Shown piece after piece: positions 8,950-16,836 of a stretch of DNA of 64,000 bases. A program made the translations under genes and the position numbers. The stretch covers positions 97,472-161,471 of the forward strand of contig JAIRPP010000008.1 of NCBI GenBank assembly GCA_031256955.1, written 5' to 3'. The DNA is from Candidatus Methanoplasma sp. (GTDB taxonomy: Archaea; Thermoplasmatota; Thermoplasmata; Methanomassiliicoccales; Methanomethylophilaceae). The number at the start of each line of letters is the position of its first letter. The stretch's first letter is position 1. The notes under the pieces were generated by a model. That model was given only the letters and a program-made list of their open reading frames with translations. It was not told the origin of the DNA and did not search any database.

Positions 8950-10197
8950 ATGGAGATCAGGAGGGACAGATATCTCAACAGGCTGGCGTCCAGAGAGCTG
9001 AACGGCGCAGTCAAGGTGATCACCGGCATCAGGAGGTGCGGGAAGTCCTACCTCCTATTCCACCTCTTCAGAGACCTCCTGCTGAACAGGGGCGTTCCCA
9101 GGGACCGCATCATCGAGGTCGCGCTGGACGACAGGAGGAACAAGAGCCTCCGCGACCCTGACGAGCTTTACAGGTTCGTGTCAGGCTCCGTGGGCGCGGG
9201 CCAGCACTACGCTTTCCTCGACGAGGTGCAGTATGCGGACGAGTTCGAGGACGTGATCAACAGCCTGCACCACATAGAGAACCTGGACATATACGTAACC
9301 GGCAGCAACTCCAAGTTCCTATCGAAAGACATACTGACCGAGTTCAGGGGGAGGGGGGACGAGGTCGAGATCAGGCCACTGTCCTTCTCCGAGTTCGCGT
9401 CCGCATACCCGGGGGACAGGGAGGCGGCCTGGGGCGAGTACCTTACCTACGGCGGGATGCCTGAGATCCTGTCCAAGAAGACCGAGGAGGAGAAGGTCTC
9501 ATACCTGCAGAGGCTCGTGGACGGGGTCTATCTGAAGGACATAATCGAGAGGAACGGCGTCGAGATGGAGGAGATGCTGGGGCTGATAACCGATTCGCTG
9601 TGCTCCGCCATAGGCTCTCTGACGAACCCGCTGAGGATCTGCAACACCCTGGGCACCCTCGGATACAGGGGGGCGGACAACGAGACCGTGTCCAGATACA
9701 TCGGGCACCTCGCGGATTCGTTCCTCTTCGAGAGGTCCAGGAGATACGATGTCAAAGGCAGGAGGTACTTCGACACTCCGTACAAATACTACGCCGCCGA
9801 CGTGGGCCTGAGGAACGCGAGGCTAGACTTCAGGCGGCAGGAGCACGCCCGCATCATGGAGAACATAGTCTACAACGAGCTCAGGTCCAGGGGGTTCGGC
9901 GTGGACGTAGGGGTCATAGAGTCCAGGGACAGGGCGGGAGGGTCTTCCGAGTACGCGCAGCTGGAGATCGATTTCGTAGCCAACATGGGGAGCAGGAGAT
10001 ACTACGTCCAGTCCGCGTACAGCCTCCCGGACGCGGAAAAGAGGGAGAGGGAGATCAGGCCGTTCCTGAAGACGGGGGATTCGTTCAAGAAGATCGTGGT
10101 CACAGGGGACCGCGCGCCGCCCCATAGGGACGAGAACGGGATCCTGACCCTGAACATCCTGGACTTCCTCCTGGACGATGGGAGCCTGGACCTCTGA
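8950..10197 (+). CDS. AAA ATPase with DUF4143 domain (subfamily A)
   Basis: An AAA_14-type ATPase: Walker A is GIRRCGKS (residues 26-33), Walker B YAFLDEVQ, and the sensor region VTGSNSKFLS. It is joined to a C-terminal DUF4143 domain. That domain resembles a PD-(D/E)XK nuclease, but the catalytic ExK position reads YVQSA after EIDFVA, so nuclease activity is doubtful. The function of the family is unknown; defence, toxin or regulator roles have been suggested. The ATG with GAGG upstream was chosen over the TTG of the ORF track. Paralogues are at 10218 (convergent, 20 bp away) and 51792. Confidence 0.82.
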   Translation: MEIRRDRYLNRLASRELNGAVKVITGIRRCGKSYLLFHLFRDLLLNRGVPRDRIIEVALDDRRNKSLRDPDELYRFVSGSVGAGQHYAFLDEVQYADEFEDVINSLHHIENLDIYVTGSNSKFLSKDILTEFRGRGDEVEIRPLSFSEFASAYPGDREAAWGEYLTYGGMPEILSKKTEEEKVSYLQRLVDGVYLKDIIERNGVEMEEMLGLITDSLCSAIGSLTNPLRICNTLGTLGYRGADNETVSRYIGHLADSFLFERSRRYDVKGRRYFDTPYKYYAADVGLRNARLDFRRQEHARIMENIVYNELRSRGFGVDVGVIESRDRAGGSSEYAQLEIDFVANMGSRRYYVQSAYSLPDAEKREREIRPFLKTGDSFKKIVVTGDRAPPHRDENGILTLNILDFLLDDGSLDL

Positions 10198-10217
10198 CGC
10201 GGGGGGCGCGCCCGAGA

Positions 10218-11417
10218 TCACCAGTCGGACAGGAGCCAGTCTACGATGTTCAGGTGCCTTATCCCCCCGGGGGCGGCCCTCCTCACGCGGTCCGCGGTGA
10301 GTATGGTCTTAGGGAAGCTGTCCCCTATCTGCGAGAGGGACCTCGTCTCCCGCTCGTAGGCGTCGTCGGGCGCCATCGTGAGGGCCACTTGGAAATACTC
10401 GCGCCCCGAGCCCCTCTCGGCGGTGAAATCCACCTCCCGGTCCAGATAGCTCCCCACTGACACGGAGTACCCCCTCCTGCGGAGCTCCAGGTACACTATG
10501 TTCTCCATCTGCCTGCCCAGGTCGTCGCCCTTCGACGACCCCAGGACCGCGTTCCTCATGCCGGTGTCCGCCGCGTAGTACTTCTCGAGCGACTGCAGGT
10601 GCCTGTTGCCGACGATGTCGAACCTCCCGGCGTCGTAGAGGATGTACGCCTCCTCCAGGTATCTCAGGTAGCTGCCGACGGTGGAATGGTTCTGGCGGAG
10701 ATGCTTCGATATGGAGCTCCTGCTGGTCACGTTGCCTATGTTGGAGAAAAGGAACCTCATTACCGAGTCTATCGACGCAGCGTCTCTGACGCCGTTCCTG
10801 GCTATCACGTCTTTATTGAGGATCGTGTCGCATATCCCCGCGAGGTGGTCCCTCCTGAACCTCTCGTCCGCATCTGGATCTATCATAGGCATGGACCCCT
10901 TCCAAACATAGTCGCCGAACCTGTCGTCCACGGTCTGCGAGGGGCCGGGGGGGTATAGCTCCAGGTATTCCCTGAACGACAGGGGCAGCAGATCTATCTC
11001 GACGTAGCGCCCGGATATGTAGGTCGACAGCTCGGACGACAGGAGGTACGCGTTCGACCCCGTAACGTACACATCCGCATCGTAATCCACCATCAGGGAG
11101 TTGAGGGTGCGCTCCCATCCCTCCACCCTCTGCACCTCGTCTAAGAACACGTATACGCGCCCGCTCTCGGGCAGCGATTCCGATATCCTGCGGTTGAGGT
11201 CGCGGAAGTCCGATATGTCGTCGGCCGCGCCGGATTCCAGGTTGAGGTAGAATATGTCGGACTCGCGGACGCCCGAGTCCGCGAGGCGCCTCATGAACTG
11301 CCTCATGAGGGTGGACTTTCCGCACCTCCTGATCCCCGTGATTATCTTGGCGACGTCCGTCCTGTCCCTCCCGGCGTCCAGCCTCTCCAGGTCTTTCGCC
11401 CTCAGCACCTCTCTCAT
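10218..11417 (-). CDS. AAA ATPase with DUF4143 domain (subfamily A)
   Basis: Same architecture as 8950. Walker A is GIRRCGKST, Walker B YVFLDEVQ and the sensor region VTGSNAYLLSSEL. The C-terminal DUF4143 part has EVDFTAERG and YFQVALT in place of a canonical ExK. The tail GIRHLNIVDWLLSDW is typical of this subfamily and helps to recognise the broken copy near 20300. The gene converges with the one at 8950. Upstream lie two inverted repeats of TTTTTGATA, which are probably its own operator. Confidence 0.82.
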   Translation of the reverse strand: MREVLRAKDLERLDAGRDRTDVAKIITGIRRCGKSTLMRQFMRRLADSGVRESDIFYLNLESGAADDISDFRDLNRRISESLPESGRVYVFLDEVQRVEGWERTLNSLMVDYDADVYVTGSNAYLLSSELSTYISGRYVEIDLLPLSFREYLELYPPGPSQTVDDRFGDYVWKGSMPMIDPDADERFRRDHLAGICDTILNKDVIARNGVRDAASIDSVMRFLFSNIGNVTSRSSISKHLRQNHSTVGSYLRYLEEAYILYDAGRFDIVGNRHLQSLEKYYAADTGMRNAVLGSSKGDDLGRQMENIVYLELRRRGYSVSVGSYLDREVDFTAERGSGREYFQVALTMAPDDAYERETRSLSQIGDSFPKTILTADRVRRAAPGGIRHLNIVDWLLSDW

Positions 11418-11445
11418 AGGGGATGTGACGCGCTCTATGTATTTA

Positions 11446-11508
11446 TTTTTGATACTACATTATCAAAAAACCATTTTATCTGATACTTTTGATGATACAA
11501 TATCAAAA
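11446..11508. promoter_or_regulatory. Paired inverted repeats TTTTTGATA-N6-TATCAAAAA and TTTTGAT-N8-ATCAAAA
   Basis: The first repeat is perfect with 9-bp arms (11446-11469). The second spans 11487-11508, with centres about 40 bp apart (four helical turns). They lie just upstream of the minus-strand ATPase start at 11417, as expected for cooperative autoregulation. Confidence 0.6.
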
Positions 11509-11575
11509 AACTGAAGATTCTCGCTCTGATCGCCCGATACCGCCCCGTGTCGCCGAAGATGATCGGGATTAATCA

Positions 11576-11679
11576 GTAATACTAATACATGTTATTAGTA
11601 ATACTAATACTTATTAGAAAATAATCTGTAATACTAATACATGATATTAGTAATACTAATACTTATCAGAAAATAATTA
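11576..11679. repeat. Two tandem 52-bp repeats holding four GTAATACTAATAC iterons
   Basis: GTAATACTAATAC occurs at 11576, 11598, 11628 and 11650 (spacing 22, 30, 22). The whole 52-bp unit is duplicated with few changes. The second and fourth copies form the inverted repeat ATTAGTA-A-TACTAAT. The array is in the 358-bp gap before the AlbA_2 gene at 11776 and is a likely operator. The gap also has a hairpin-forming CTGCG...CGCAG and a TATA-like TTAATAT about 25 bp before the ATG, but no gene. Confidence 0.75.
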
Positions 11680-11775
11680 GAAAATAGCCAGCATACGAAT
11701 ATGATCTGCGAGCACACGAGTCTGCGCTGAAAAATTCAACGCAGAATTGATTAATATGCATGTGCATCGGGAACT

Positions 11776-13215
11776 ATGGCGCTATGCGACGACATACTTC
11801 AGGGCGAAGGAGAGGAGATGGAATTCAAACGCGAGCTCCCTAGAGATGCGACGCATTACGTCAATGCTGCCATAGCCTTCAGCAACGGGTCTGGCGGAAG
11901 GATAATCTTCGGAATCGGAGACGGGGGAGAAATCGTCGGTCTCCCGCCGGAGGACCTGAGGGCAATAGAGGAATCCGTAAACAATAGCATAGCTGATCTC
12001 TGTGTCCCTCGCATAAAGCCCCGCTTCTCTAAAGCCACTGAAGATGGCAAGGTGCTGCTGATTGTCACGATATATTCTGGAGACCGCAAGCCATACCATC
12101 TCGCGAACACTAGCAAAAGAAAAGGGACTTTCATACGCATCGGAAGCAGCAACCGCGAAGCCACTCCGTTTGAGATCAAAGACTTGGAATCGGCATCTAG
12201 AGGAACATACCACGACGAATCCAGATACTGCGACGCCGAACTGGACGAAGACGCCATCGCAAAGCTCTGCTCCGACCTCAGCATCTACGGCAAGAGGGCG
12301 TTCTCCAGGATGGACCTGGTCAACAAGAGGGTGATCAGGAGAGACGCGGGGGGAGAGTATCCCACGCTCGCCTACGCGCTGCTGACCGGCGCGCCCGTGC
12401 CCATGAGCACGATCGAGTGCGCCAGGTTCAGGGGAGTCGAGAAGGGGGAGTTCACCAGCATGAAGTCCTTCGGCGGCCCGATATACGAGCAGCTGGAGAA
12501 GGCGCACGAGTTCGTCCTAGATCGTCTGGACAACGCCGTGACGGTTTCCGAGAGGAGCATATCGAGGACCGAGACGTACGAGATACCCGACGCGGCCGTG
12601 AGGGAGGCGATAGTCAACGCCGTCACTCACCGCAACTATGCGGTAAACAACGCCCGCATATACGTATCCGTGTTCGACGACCGCGTCGAGGTCAGGTCTC
12701 CCGGGACCGTGCCCGTGGGGATGACTCTGAAATCGGCGATGTCCGGCGAATCGGCTGTCAGGAACCGCGCCATAGCCGAAATGTTCAGGTCCGCTGGGAT
12801 CTCGGAGGGCTGGGGGAACGGTATAATCAGGATCAGGTCGCTGTGCATGGAACAGGGGCTGAGGGAGCCGCTGTTCGAGGAGAGGTCGTCGAGCTTCGTG
12901 GTCACCCTGTTCAGGCCCGCTCGCCAAGGCCGGGGGGGAGCCGCCGGCGCGCGCGAGATCCATGAGGGCTGCCGCTCGGCGATAGTGAGGTACATCGCCG
13001 AGAACGGAGGCGCCACCAGGCGCGAGATAGGCTCCCTGCCCGGATGCGCGTTCTCGGATCTTCCGGAGGAGAAGAGGTACGTGAAGGTCAGCAACATAAT
13101 CAGGTCCCTGGTTCGCAGAGGCGAAATATATAACGCGGGATCCGACAGGCGCCCGAGGTACGTTCTGCCGGAGAGGGGGGACGGATCCCCCGCTGACGCG
13201 CCCAGGATTCGCTGA
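11776..13215 (+). CDS. AlbA_2 / HATPase_c_4 (RecG-like) putative transcriptional regulator
   Basis: The N-terminal AlbA_2 domain has MEFKRELPRD and IAFSNGSGGRIIFGI. The central HATPase_c_4 domain has REAIVNAVTHRNY, SPGTVPVGM and GWGNGIIRI. The C terminus is a winged helix (IVRYIAENGGATRREIG). The first 480 bases use AT-richer codons than the rest, which suggests a mosaic origin. The hinge carries no tandem repeat, unlike the paralogues at 2672 and 56259. The ATG lies about 25 bp after TTAATAT, so the message may be leaderless. Upstream iterons suggest self-regulation. Confidence 0.82.
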   Translation: MALCDDILQGEGEEMEFKRELPRDATHYVNAAIAFSNGSGGRIIFGIGDGGEIVGLPPEDLRAIEESVNNSIADLCVPRIKPRFSKATEDGKVLLIVTIYSGDRKPYHLANTSKRKGTFIRIGSSNREATPFEIKDLESASRGTYHDESRYCDAELDEDAIAKLCSDLSIYGKRAFSRMDLVNKRVIRRDAGGEYPTLAYALLTGAPVPMSTIECARFRGVEKGEFTSMKSFGGPIYEQLEKAHEFVLDRLDNAVTVSERSISRTETYEIPDAAVREAIVNAVTHRNYAVNNARIYVSVFDDRVEVRSPGTVPVGMTLKSAMSGESAVRNRAIAEMFRSAGISEGWGNGIIRIRSLCMEQGLREPLFEERSSSFVVTLFRPARQGRGGAAGAREIHEGCRSAIVRYIAENGGATRREIGSLPGCAFSDLPEEKRYVKVSNIIRSLVRRGEIYNAGSDRRPRYVLPERGDGSPADAPRIR

Positions 13216-13271
13216 ACCCTATAATACGCTTATATGCTCTGGTCAGCCTATCCTCTCGCGGGGAAGACAAA

Positions 13272-14777
13272 ATGACTTCGTCGCCGAGCGTCAAGATCCT
13301 GGCCGCGATCGGGTTCATCGTCGCACTGGTAGCCGTTGCCGCATTCGCGTCGTCTGCGTCAGATCCCGACGCATCGGGCTCCGATGCCGCGGGCGGACGG
13401 CTTCCCACGTACTCCGTGACCCTGTACAAGGAGGGCGACGGGCTAGTATATGGATCGGGGACCTACAGGTCCGGGGCGAGCGCGTCCCTCGTAGCGACTC
13501 CGAGCGAGGGATACCGCTTCGTCGGATGGTACAGCGGCGGCTCGCTGGTGGGATCCGACGCCACATACAAGCTCATCGTCAAGTCGGACCAAAAGATAAC
13601 CGCCAAATTCGAAAAGGCCACGTGCGTCATCGAAGCGAGGGCCGGCGATCCGAACAGGGGGTTCGTCTCCGGGGGCGGAGCCGCAGTGCAGTATGGAAGC
13701 GCGGTCTATCTAAACGCCTCCCCCGCCTACGGGTACCAGTTCTCTGGGTGGCAGATAGGAGGAGTCACCGTGTCCTCGTCCAGCGGGTACCGCCATGTCG
13801 CGACGGGCGACGCGACCGTGGTCGCCGCGTTCTCCATAATCCATGACGCGTCTTTCTCCGTCTTCCAGCAGTCTTCCGCGTCGCCTTCCGTGATAACCTC
13901 GGACTCGAAGTACAATGTAGATGTGTCCAGCAGGACGTGGGCTTTCTCGGACGCCATATCTGGCGCTACGATGGGTGGCGGAACCTATTTCGGCGGCGGT
14001 CAGCCCAGCTATTCCATGACAGTCTCCGCCTCTGGAGGCAAAGCCGTCAAGGTGACGCAGACGGTGAGGTACTCCGACGGCCAGACTTCGACCAGCTCGA
14101 GCGTAGCGGTCGTCGACGCCACGGTGACCAAGACGTACTCGTGGAGGTATCAGAGCGACGCATGGTACTCCATCATAACCGATCTGATAAACCTCAACAA
14201 CAAATCCGCCAAATGGGACGTGCCTATGAAATTCAGCTGGTACTACAGCGCGCTGTCGTCTAGCCTGCCCAGATCCAACGGGTACAGCGTCATCTCCAGC
14301 TACGTCACTCACTCCGATCCCGTCATAAAATCCATGGCAGACGCATTGTACAGCTATTCTTCAGGCATGAGCAGCATAGACAGGGCCAATTTCGTGCTGA
14401 AGTTCGTCCAGAGCATACCGTATGACGACTACGAGAAGGGTACGCCCGACTACTGGAAGCTCCCCGCGGAGACCCTGTGGGAGCAGAGGGGCGACTGCGA
14501 GGACCACGCGTTCCTATTCGCGGCGCTCATGAAGGCCATGGGATACAGAGTCATCCTCCACTACATTTATTGCTATGATTCGCGGGGGAACCTTACCAAC
14601 GCACACATAGCCGCGGGAGTTGACGTTTCCGGAGGCGGCGGCGAGTACACTACGGTGGACGGCGTCAGGTATTTTTACTGCGAGGCGACCGCGACGCAAT
14701 CCGCAGGGTGGCGGGACTATGCGAGCATAGGCTACAAGCCAACGGGCTTTGTGATAAAAAGCACGTACAAAGTATGA
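13272..14777 (+). CDS. Secreted protein with two InlB-like repeats and a transglutaminase-like domain (paralogue)
   Basis: Same plan as 7316. It has an N-terminal signal segment (LAAIGFIVALVAVAAFA) and two InlB-type repeats (YRFVGWYSGG, YQFSGWQIGG). A middle domain follows, then a C-terminal transglutaminase-like domain with RGDCEDHAFLFAALM (Cys409) and NAHIAAGV (His445). GGGGAAGACAAA precedes the ATG, and TATAATACGCTTATA lies further upstream. The protein is probably extracellular. Overall the two paralogues have clearly diverged, but about 67 bases around the active-site cysteine differ at only one or two positions. Confidence 0.78.
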   Translation: MTSSPSVKILAAIGFIVALVAVAAFASSASDPDASGSDAAGGRLPTYSVTLYKEGDGLVYGSGTYRSGASASLVATPSEGYRFVGWYSGGSLVGSDATYKLIVKSDQKITAKFEKATCVIEARAGDPNRGFVSGGGAAVQYGSAVYLNASPAYGYQFSGWQIGGVTVSSSSGYRHVATGDATVVAAFSIIHDASFSVFQQSSASPSVITSDSKYNVDVSSRTWAFSDAISGATMGGGTYFGGGQPSYSMTVSASGGKAVKVTQTVRYSDGQTSTSSSVAVVDATVTKTYSWRYQSDAWYSIITDLINLNNKSAKWDVPMKFSWYYSALSSSLPRSNGYSVISSYVTHSDPVIKSMADALYSYSSGMSSIDRANFVLKFVQSIPYDDYEKGTPDYWKLPAETLWEQRGDCEDHAFLFAALMKAMGYRVILHYIYCYDSRGNLTNAHIAAGVDVSGGGGEYTTVDGVRYFYCEATATQSAGWRDYASIGYKPTGFVIKSTYKV

Positions 14778-14902
14778 CCGCAGGGCGTCATCGCCCGATC
14801 GCCCCGCGCCGCGCCCGGATCGCGCGATGCCGGCGATCTCGCCTCCGTGTGGGGGCGCTTGGACCGCGCGCTGGCGCGGAGCGGCCGTTTCAAAAGAAAT
14901 AC

Positions 14903-14912
14903 CATTAAATAT
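14903..14912 (+). promoter_or_regulatory. TATA-like box for tRNA-Asp
   Basis: TTAAATATTA lies about 25-30 bp before the tRNA-Asp gene, the standard distance for an archaeal promoter. The rest of the 14778-14936 gap shows nothing else. Confidence 0.45.
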
Positions 14913-14936
14913 TACCGCTCTTTATCGTGGCTTACT

Positions 14937-15009
14937 GCCCTGGTAGTGTAGCGGCCTATCATGGGGCCCTGTCGAGGCCCCGACACGGATTCGAATTCCG
15001 TCCAGGGCG
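14937..15009 (+). tRNA. tRNA-Asp (GTC)
   Basis: A full cloverleaf. The acceptor stem is GCCCTGG/CCAGGGC, the anticodon loop CTGTCGA with anticodon GTC, and the T-arm ACGGA-TTCGAAT-TCCGT. The discriminator is G. A CCA tail is encoded directly after it (15010-15012). There is no intron and no integrase nearby. Confidence 0.95.
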
Positions 15010-15122
15010 CCATCCCATTTCATGGCGTTCGGCATTCTCGGGGGCGGGGGGCTTTTCAGAGGTCTGGAACAGGACCTCCCCGACCGTCACGATCATATCC
15101 CTGAAAGGCTTTCCAGCCACAT

Positions 15123-15890
15123 ATGGCGTTCGACGGAAGATGCGGGATAGTCGAGATAGACGAGGAGAACAAGACGGTCGTCTTCGACGCGTACAAGCTC
15201 AAGAAGATCTCCGGGACCAGGCTCGCCCCCATACTCGGGATGAGCTCGTTCTCCACCCCGTTCAAGGCCGCGTGCGAGCTCGCCGGGCTGTACCCCGGGG
15301 ACAAGGCCAACAAATACATAGACGCGGGGAACCTCCTCGAGCCCGTGCTCAGGGACCACCTGGCATCCAACAAGGGGGTCCTGTACGATGCGCTGGGAAT
15401 CCCCGCCGGGACGCCCCTTTCCGTGGACGAGCCCGTGGAGAAGGAGAGGTGCGGTTACGACCACTTCCACGACAACAAGGTCTTCGGCGGGCTGGTCGAC
15501 GGATACATATCCGTCAACGGGAAGAGGGATTCCATACTGGAGATCAAGACCTCCGGCGCCAGGGCCAAGTGGGACGACGGGAGCGGAGGGGACGCCAACG
15601 TGCCCATGGAGTACATGCTCCAGGCGTCCCTGTACGCCGAGCTCTCCGGCCTGGACAGGATAGTCTTCCTGGTGGGGTTCCTGGAGGAGCAGGACTACGA
15701 CCGCGCCTTCCTCTGGCGCCCCTGCGCGGAGAACACCGCGCTGATCGTGAAGGACAAGCTGGAGATGGAGCCGTACATGAGGGAGGCGGAGGCGTGGTAC
15801 AGGGAATACATGAAGAACGGCTACACCCCCGAGTGGACGGACAGGGACGCGGACGTGCTCAAGTACCTGAAGGCTTACAAGAGGAGATGA
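15123..15890 (+). CDS. YqaJ-like PD-(D/E)XK exonuclease family protein
   Basis: A 255-residue protein with the nuclease core [10 protein letters not shown]...ILEIKTSG, giving the D-x(n)-ExK catalytic pattern, followed by [14 protein letters not shown], typical of YqaJ/lambda-exonuclease-like viral recombinases. The N-terminal [18 protein letters not shown] also fits that family. It may process DNA ends in recombination or repair. No single-strand annealing partner or phage gene is adjacent, so it looks like a domesticated single gene. It lies about 110 bp after tRNA-Asp and 45 bp before panD on the same strand. Confidence 0.68.
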   Translation: MAFDGRCGIVEIDEENKTVVFDAYKLKKISGTRLAPILGMSSFSTPFKAACELAGLYPGDKANKYIDAGNLLEPVLRDHLASNKGVLYDALGIPAGTPLSVDEPVEKERCGYDHFHDNKVFGGLVDGYISVNGKRDSILEIKTSGARAKWDDGSGGDANVPMEYMLQASLYAELSGLDRIVFLVGFLEEQDYDRAFLWRPCAENTALIVKDKLEMEPYMREAEAWYREYMKNGYTPEWTDRDADVLKYLKAYKRR

Positions 15891-15934
15891 GGGACCAAAA
15901 CCCTTTTAACAGAGGGGCCTTAATGGGAGATAGC

Positions 15935-16282
15935 ATGCGTTGGATGCTCAGAGGCAAGATACACCGGGCCACGGTCACAGAGACCAGGCTCGACTACGAG
16001 GGAAGCATCACCATAGACGCGGCCCTGCTGGAGAAGGCGGGCATATGGGTGGGGGAGAGGGTGACCATAGCGAACGTCAACAACGGCGAGCGCTTCGAGA
16101 CCTACGTTTTCGAGGGGTCCCGGGAGAGCGGGGAGGTCGCGGTCAACGGGGCCGCGGCGCGCCTCTGCTCCAAGGGCGACAAGATAATCATCATGGGCTA
16201 CGAGCTCACCGACGAGCCTGTGCGCGCCAGGGCGGTGCTCGTGGACGACTGCAACCGCGCGGTCAGAGAGATCGAGTACTGA
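15935..16282 (+). CDS. panD: Aspartate 1-decarboxylase (pyruvoyl enzyme)
   Basis: A 115-residue protein matching PanD along its whole length: [25 protein letters not shown] contains the self-cleavage site Gly-Ser (GS in YEGS), and [20 protein letters not shown] follows. The new N-terminal Ser becomes the pyruvoyl group that decarboxylates aspartate to beta-alanine for pantothenate/CoA synthesis. I chose the ATG with GGGAGA seven bases upstream. The stop overlaps the RNase HI start by one base (TGATG). The ORF track hid this gene inside a long false frame starting at 14927. Confidence 0.9.
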   Translation: MRWMLRGKIHRATVTETRLDYEGSITIDAALLEKAGIWVGERVTIANVNNGERFETYVFEGSRESGEVAVNGAAARLCSKGDKIIIMGYELTDEPVRARAVLVDDCNRAVREIEY

Positions 16283-16698
16283 TGCTGCGGGTGTATTCCG
16301 ACGGGGGGTCCCGCGGGAACCCGGGGCCGGCCGCGTTCGCCGTGGTGGCTTCCGAGGGCGGGAGGGTCGTCTTCGAGCTCTCCGAGTTCATAGGGGTGGA
16401 GACGAACAACTGCGCCGAGTACAGGGGGCTCATAGCCGGGATCGCGAAGGCGGTCGAGCTCGGCGCCGGAGAGGCGGAGTTCGTGACCGATTCGGAGCTC
16501 ATGGCGAGGCAGATGAACGGGATCTACAGGGTCAAGAGCCCCAAGCTCAGGGAGCTGCATGAGAACGCGAAGGCGCTGGCGTCCCTGATCCCGAAGGTGT
16601 CGTTCAGGAACGTGAGGCGGGAGGAGGAGCTGATCCCGCGGGCGGACGCGCTCCTGAACATGGAGCTGGACAGGCGCATGGGGCGGCGGCGCCTGTGA
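16282..16698 (+). CDS. Ribonuclease HI family protein
   Basis: A 138-residue RNase H-fold protein. Catalytic acids are visible in VYSDGGSRGN (Asp), NNCAEYRG (Glu) and VTDSELM (Asp). Its length and lack of a basic insertion match archaeal/Gram-positive type RNase HI, which removes RNA from RNA-DNA hybrids. It starts in the stop codon of panD, so the two are co-translated. Also buried in a false frame in the track. Confidence 0.85.
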   Translation: MLRVYSDGGSRGNPGPAAFAVVASEGGRVVFELSEFIGVETNNCAEYRGLIAGIAKAVELGAGEAEFVTDSELMARQMNGIYRVKSPKLRELHENAKALASLIPKVSFRNVRREEELIPRADALLNMELDRRMGRRRL

Positions 16699-16744
16699 TG
16701 GCGGCCGGGGCCTTCTAGCCAGAGCGGCGCGGAGCAGTTCCTCG

Positions 16745-16802
16745 ATTTGCACAACGGAAACACCCTCAATTTGCACAATGAAAACACCCTCAATTTGCAC
16801 AA
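16745..16802. repeat. Three direct repeats of ATTTGCACAA, 24-bp period, before an ATPase gene
   Basis: ATTTGCACAA occurs at 16745, 16769 and 16793, each within a wider CCTCAATTTGCACAATGAAAACAC unit. A TATA-like TTTAAATC follows at 16807, and the ATG of the ATPase lies 24-30 bp after that. This is a promoter with upstream iteron-like operators and a probable leaderless start. Confidence 0.75.
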
Positions 16803-16836
16803 TGGTTTAAATCGCTGAAACTCATCCGATCTAACG

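Noticed and set aside
13100-13429. 109-residue minus-strand ORF between the AlbA_2 and transglutaminase genes
   Set aside because: It overlaps the 3' end of one confident gene and the signal peptide of the other and has no supporting motif.
14937-15123. tRNA-Asp as an integration site for a mobile element with the YqaJ nuclease
   Set aside because: No integrase, no duplicated tRNA 3' end, and the following genes (panD, RNase HI) are ordinary chromosomal genes with matching composition.
16745-16802. Possible CRISPR array (three 24-bp repeats)
   Set aside because: Units are contiguous with no unique spacers, no cas genes are near, and the repeats sit directly before a TATA box and start codon. 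The same applies to the repeats at 53225 and 60553.
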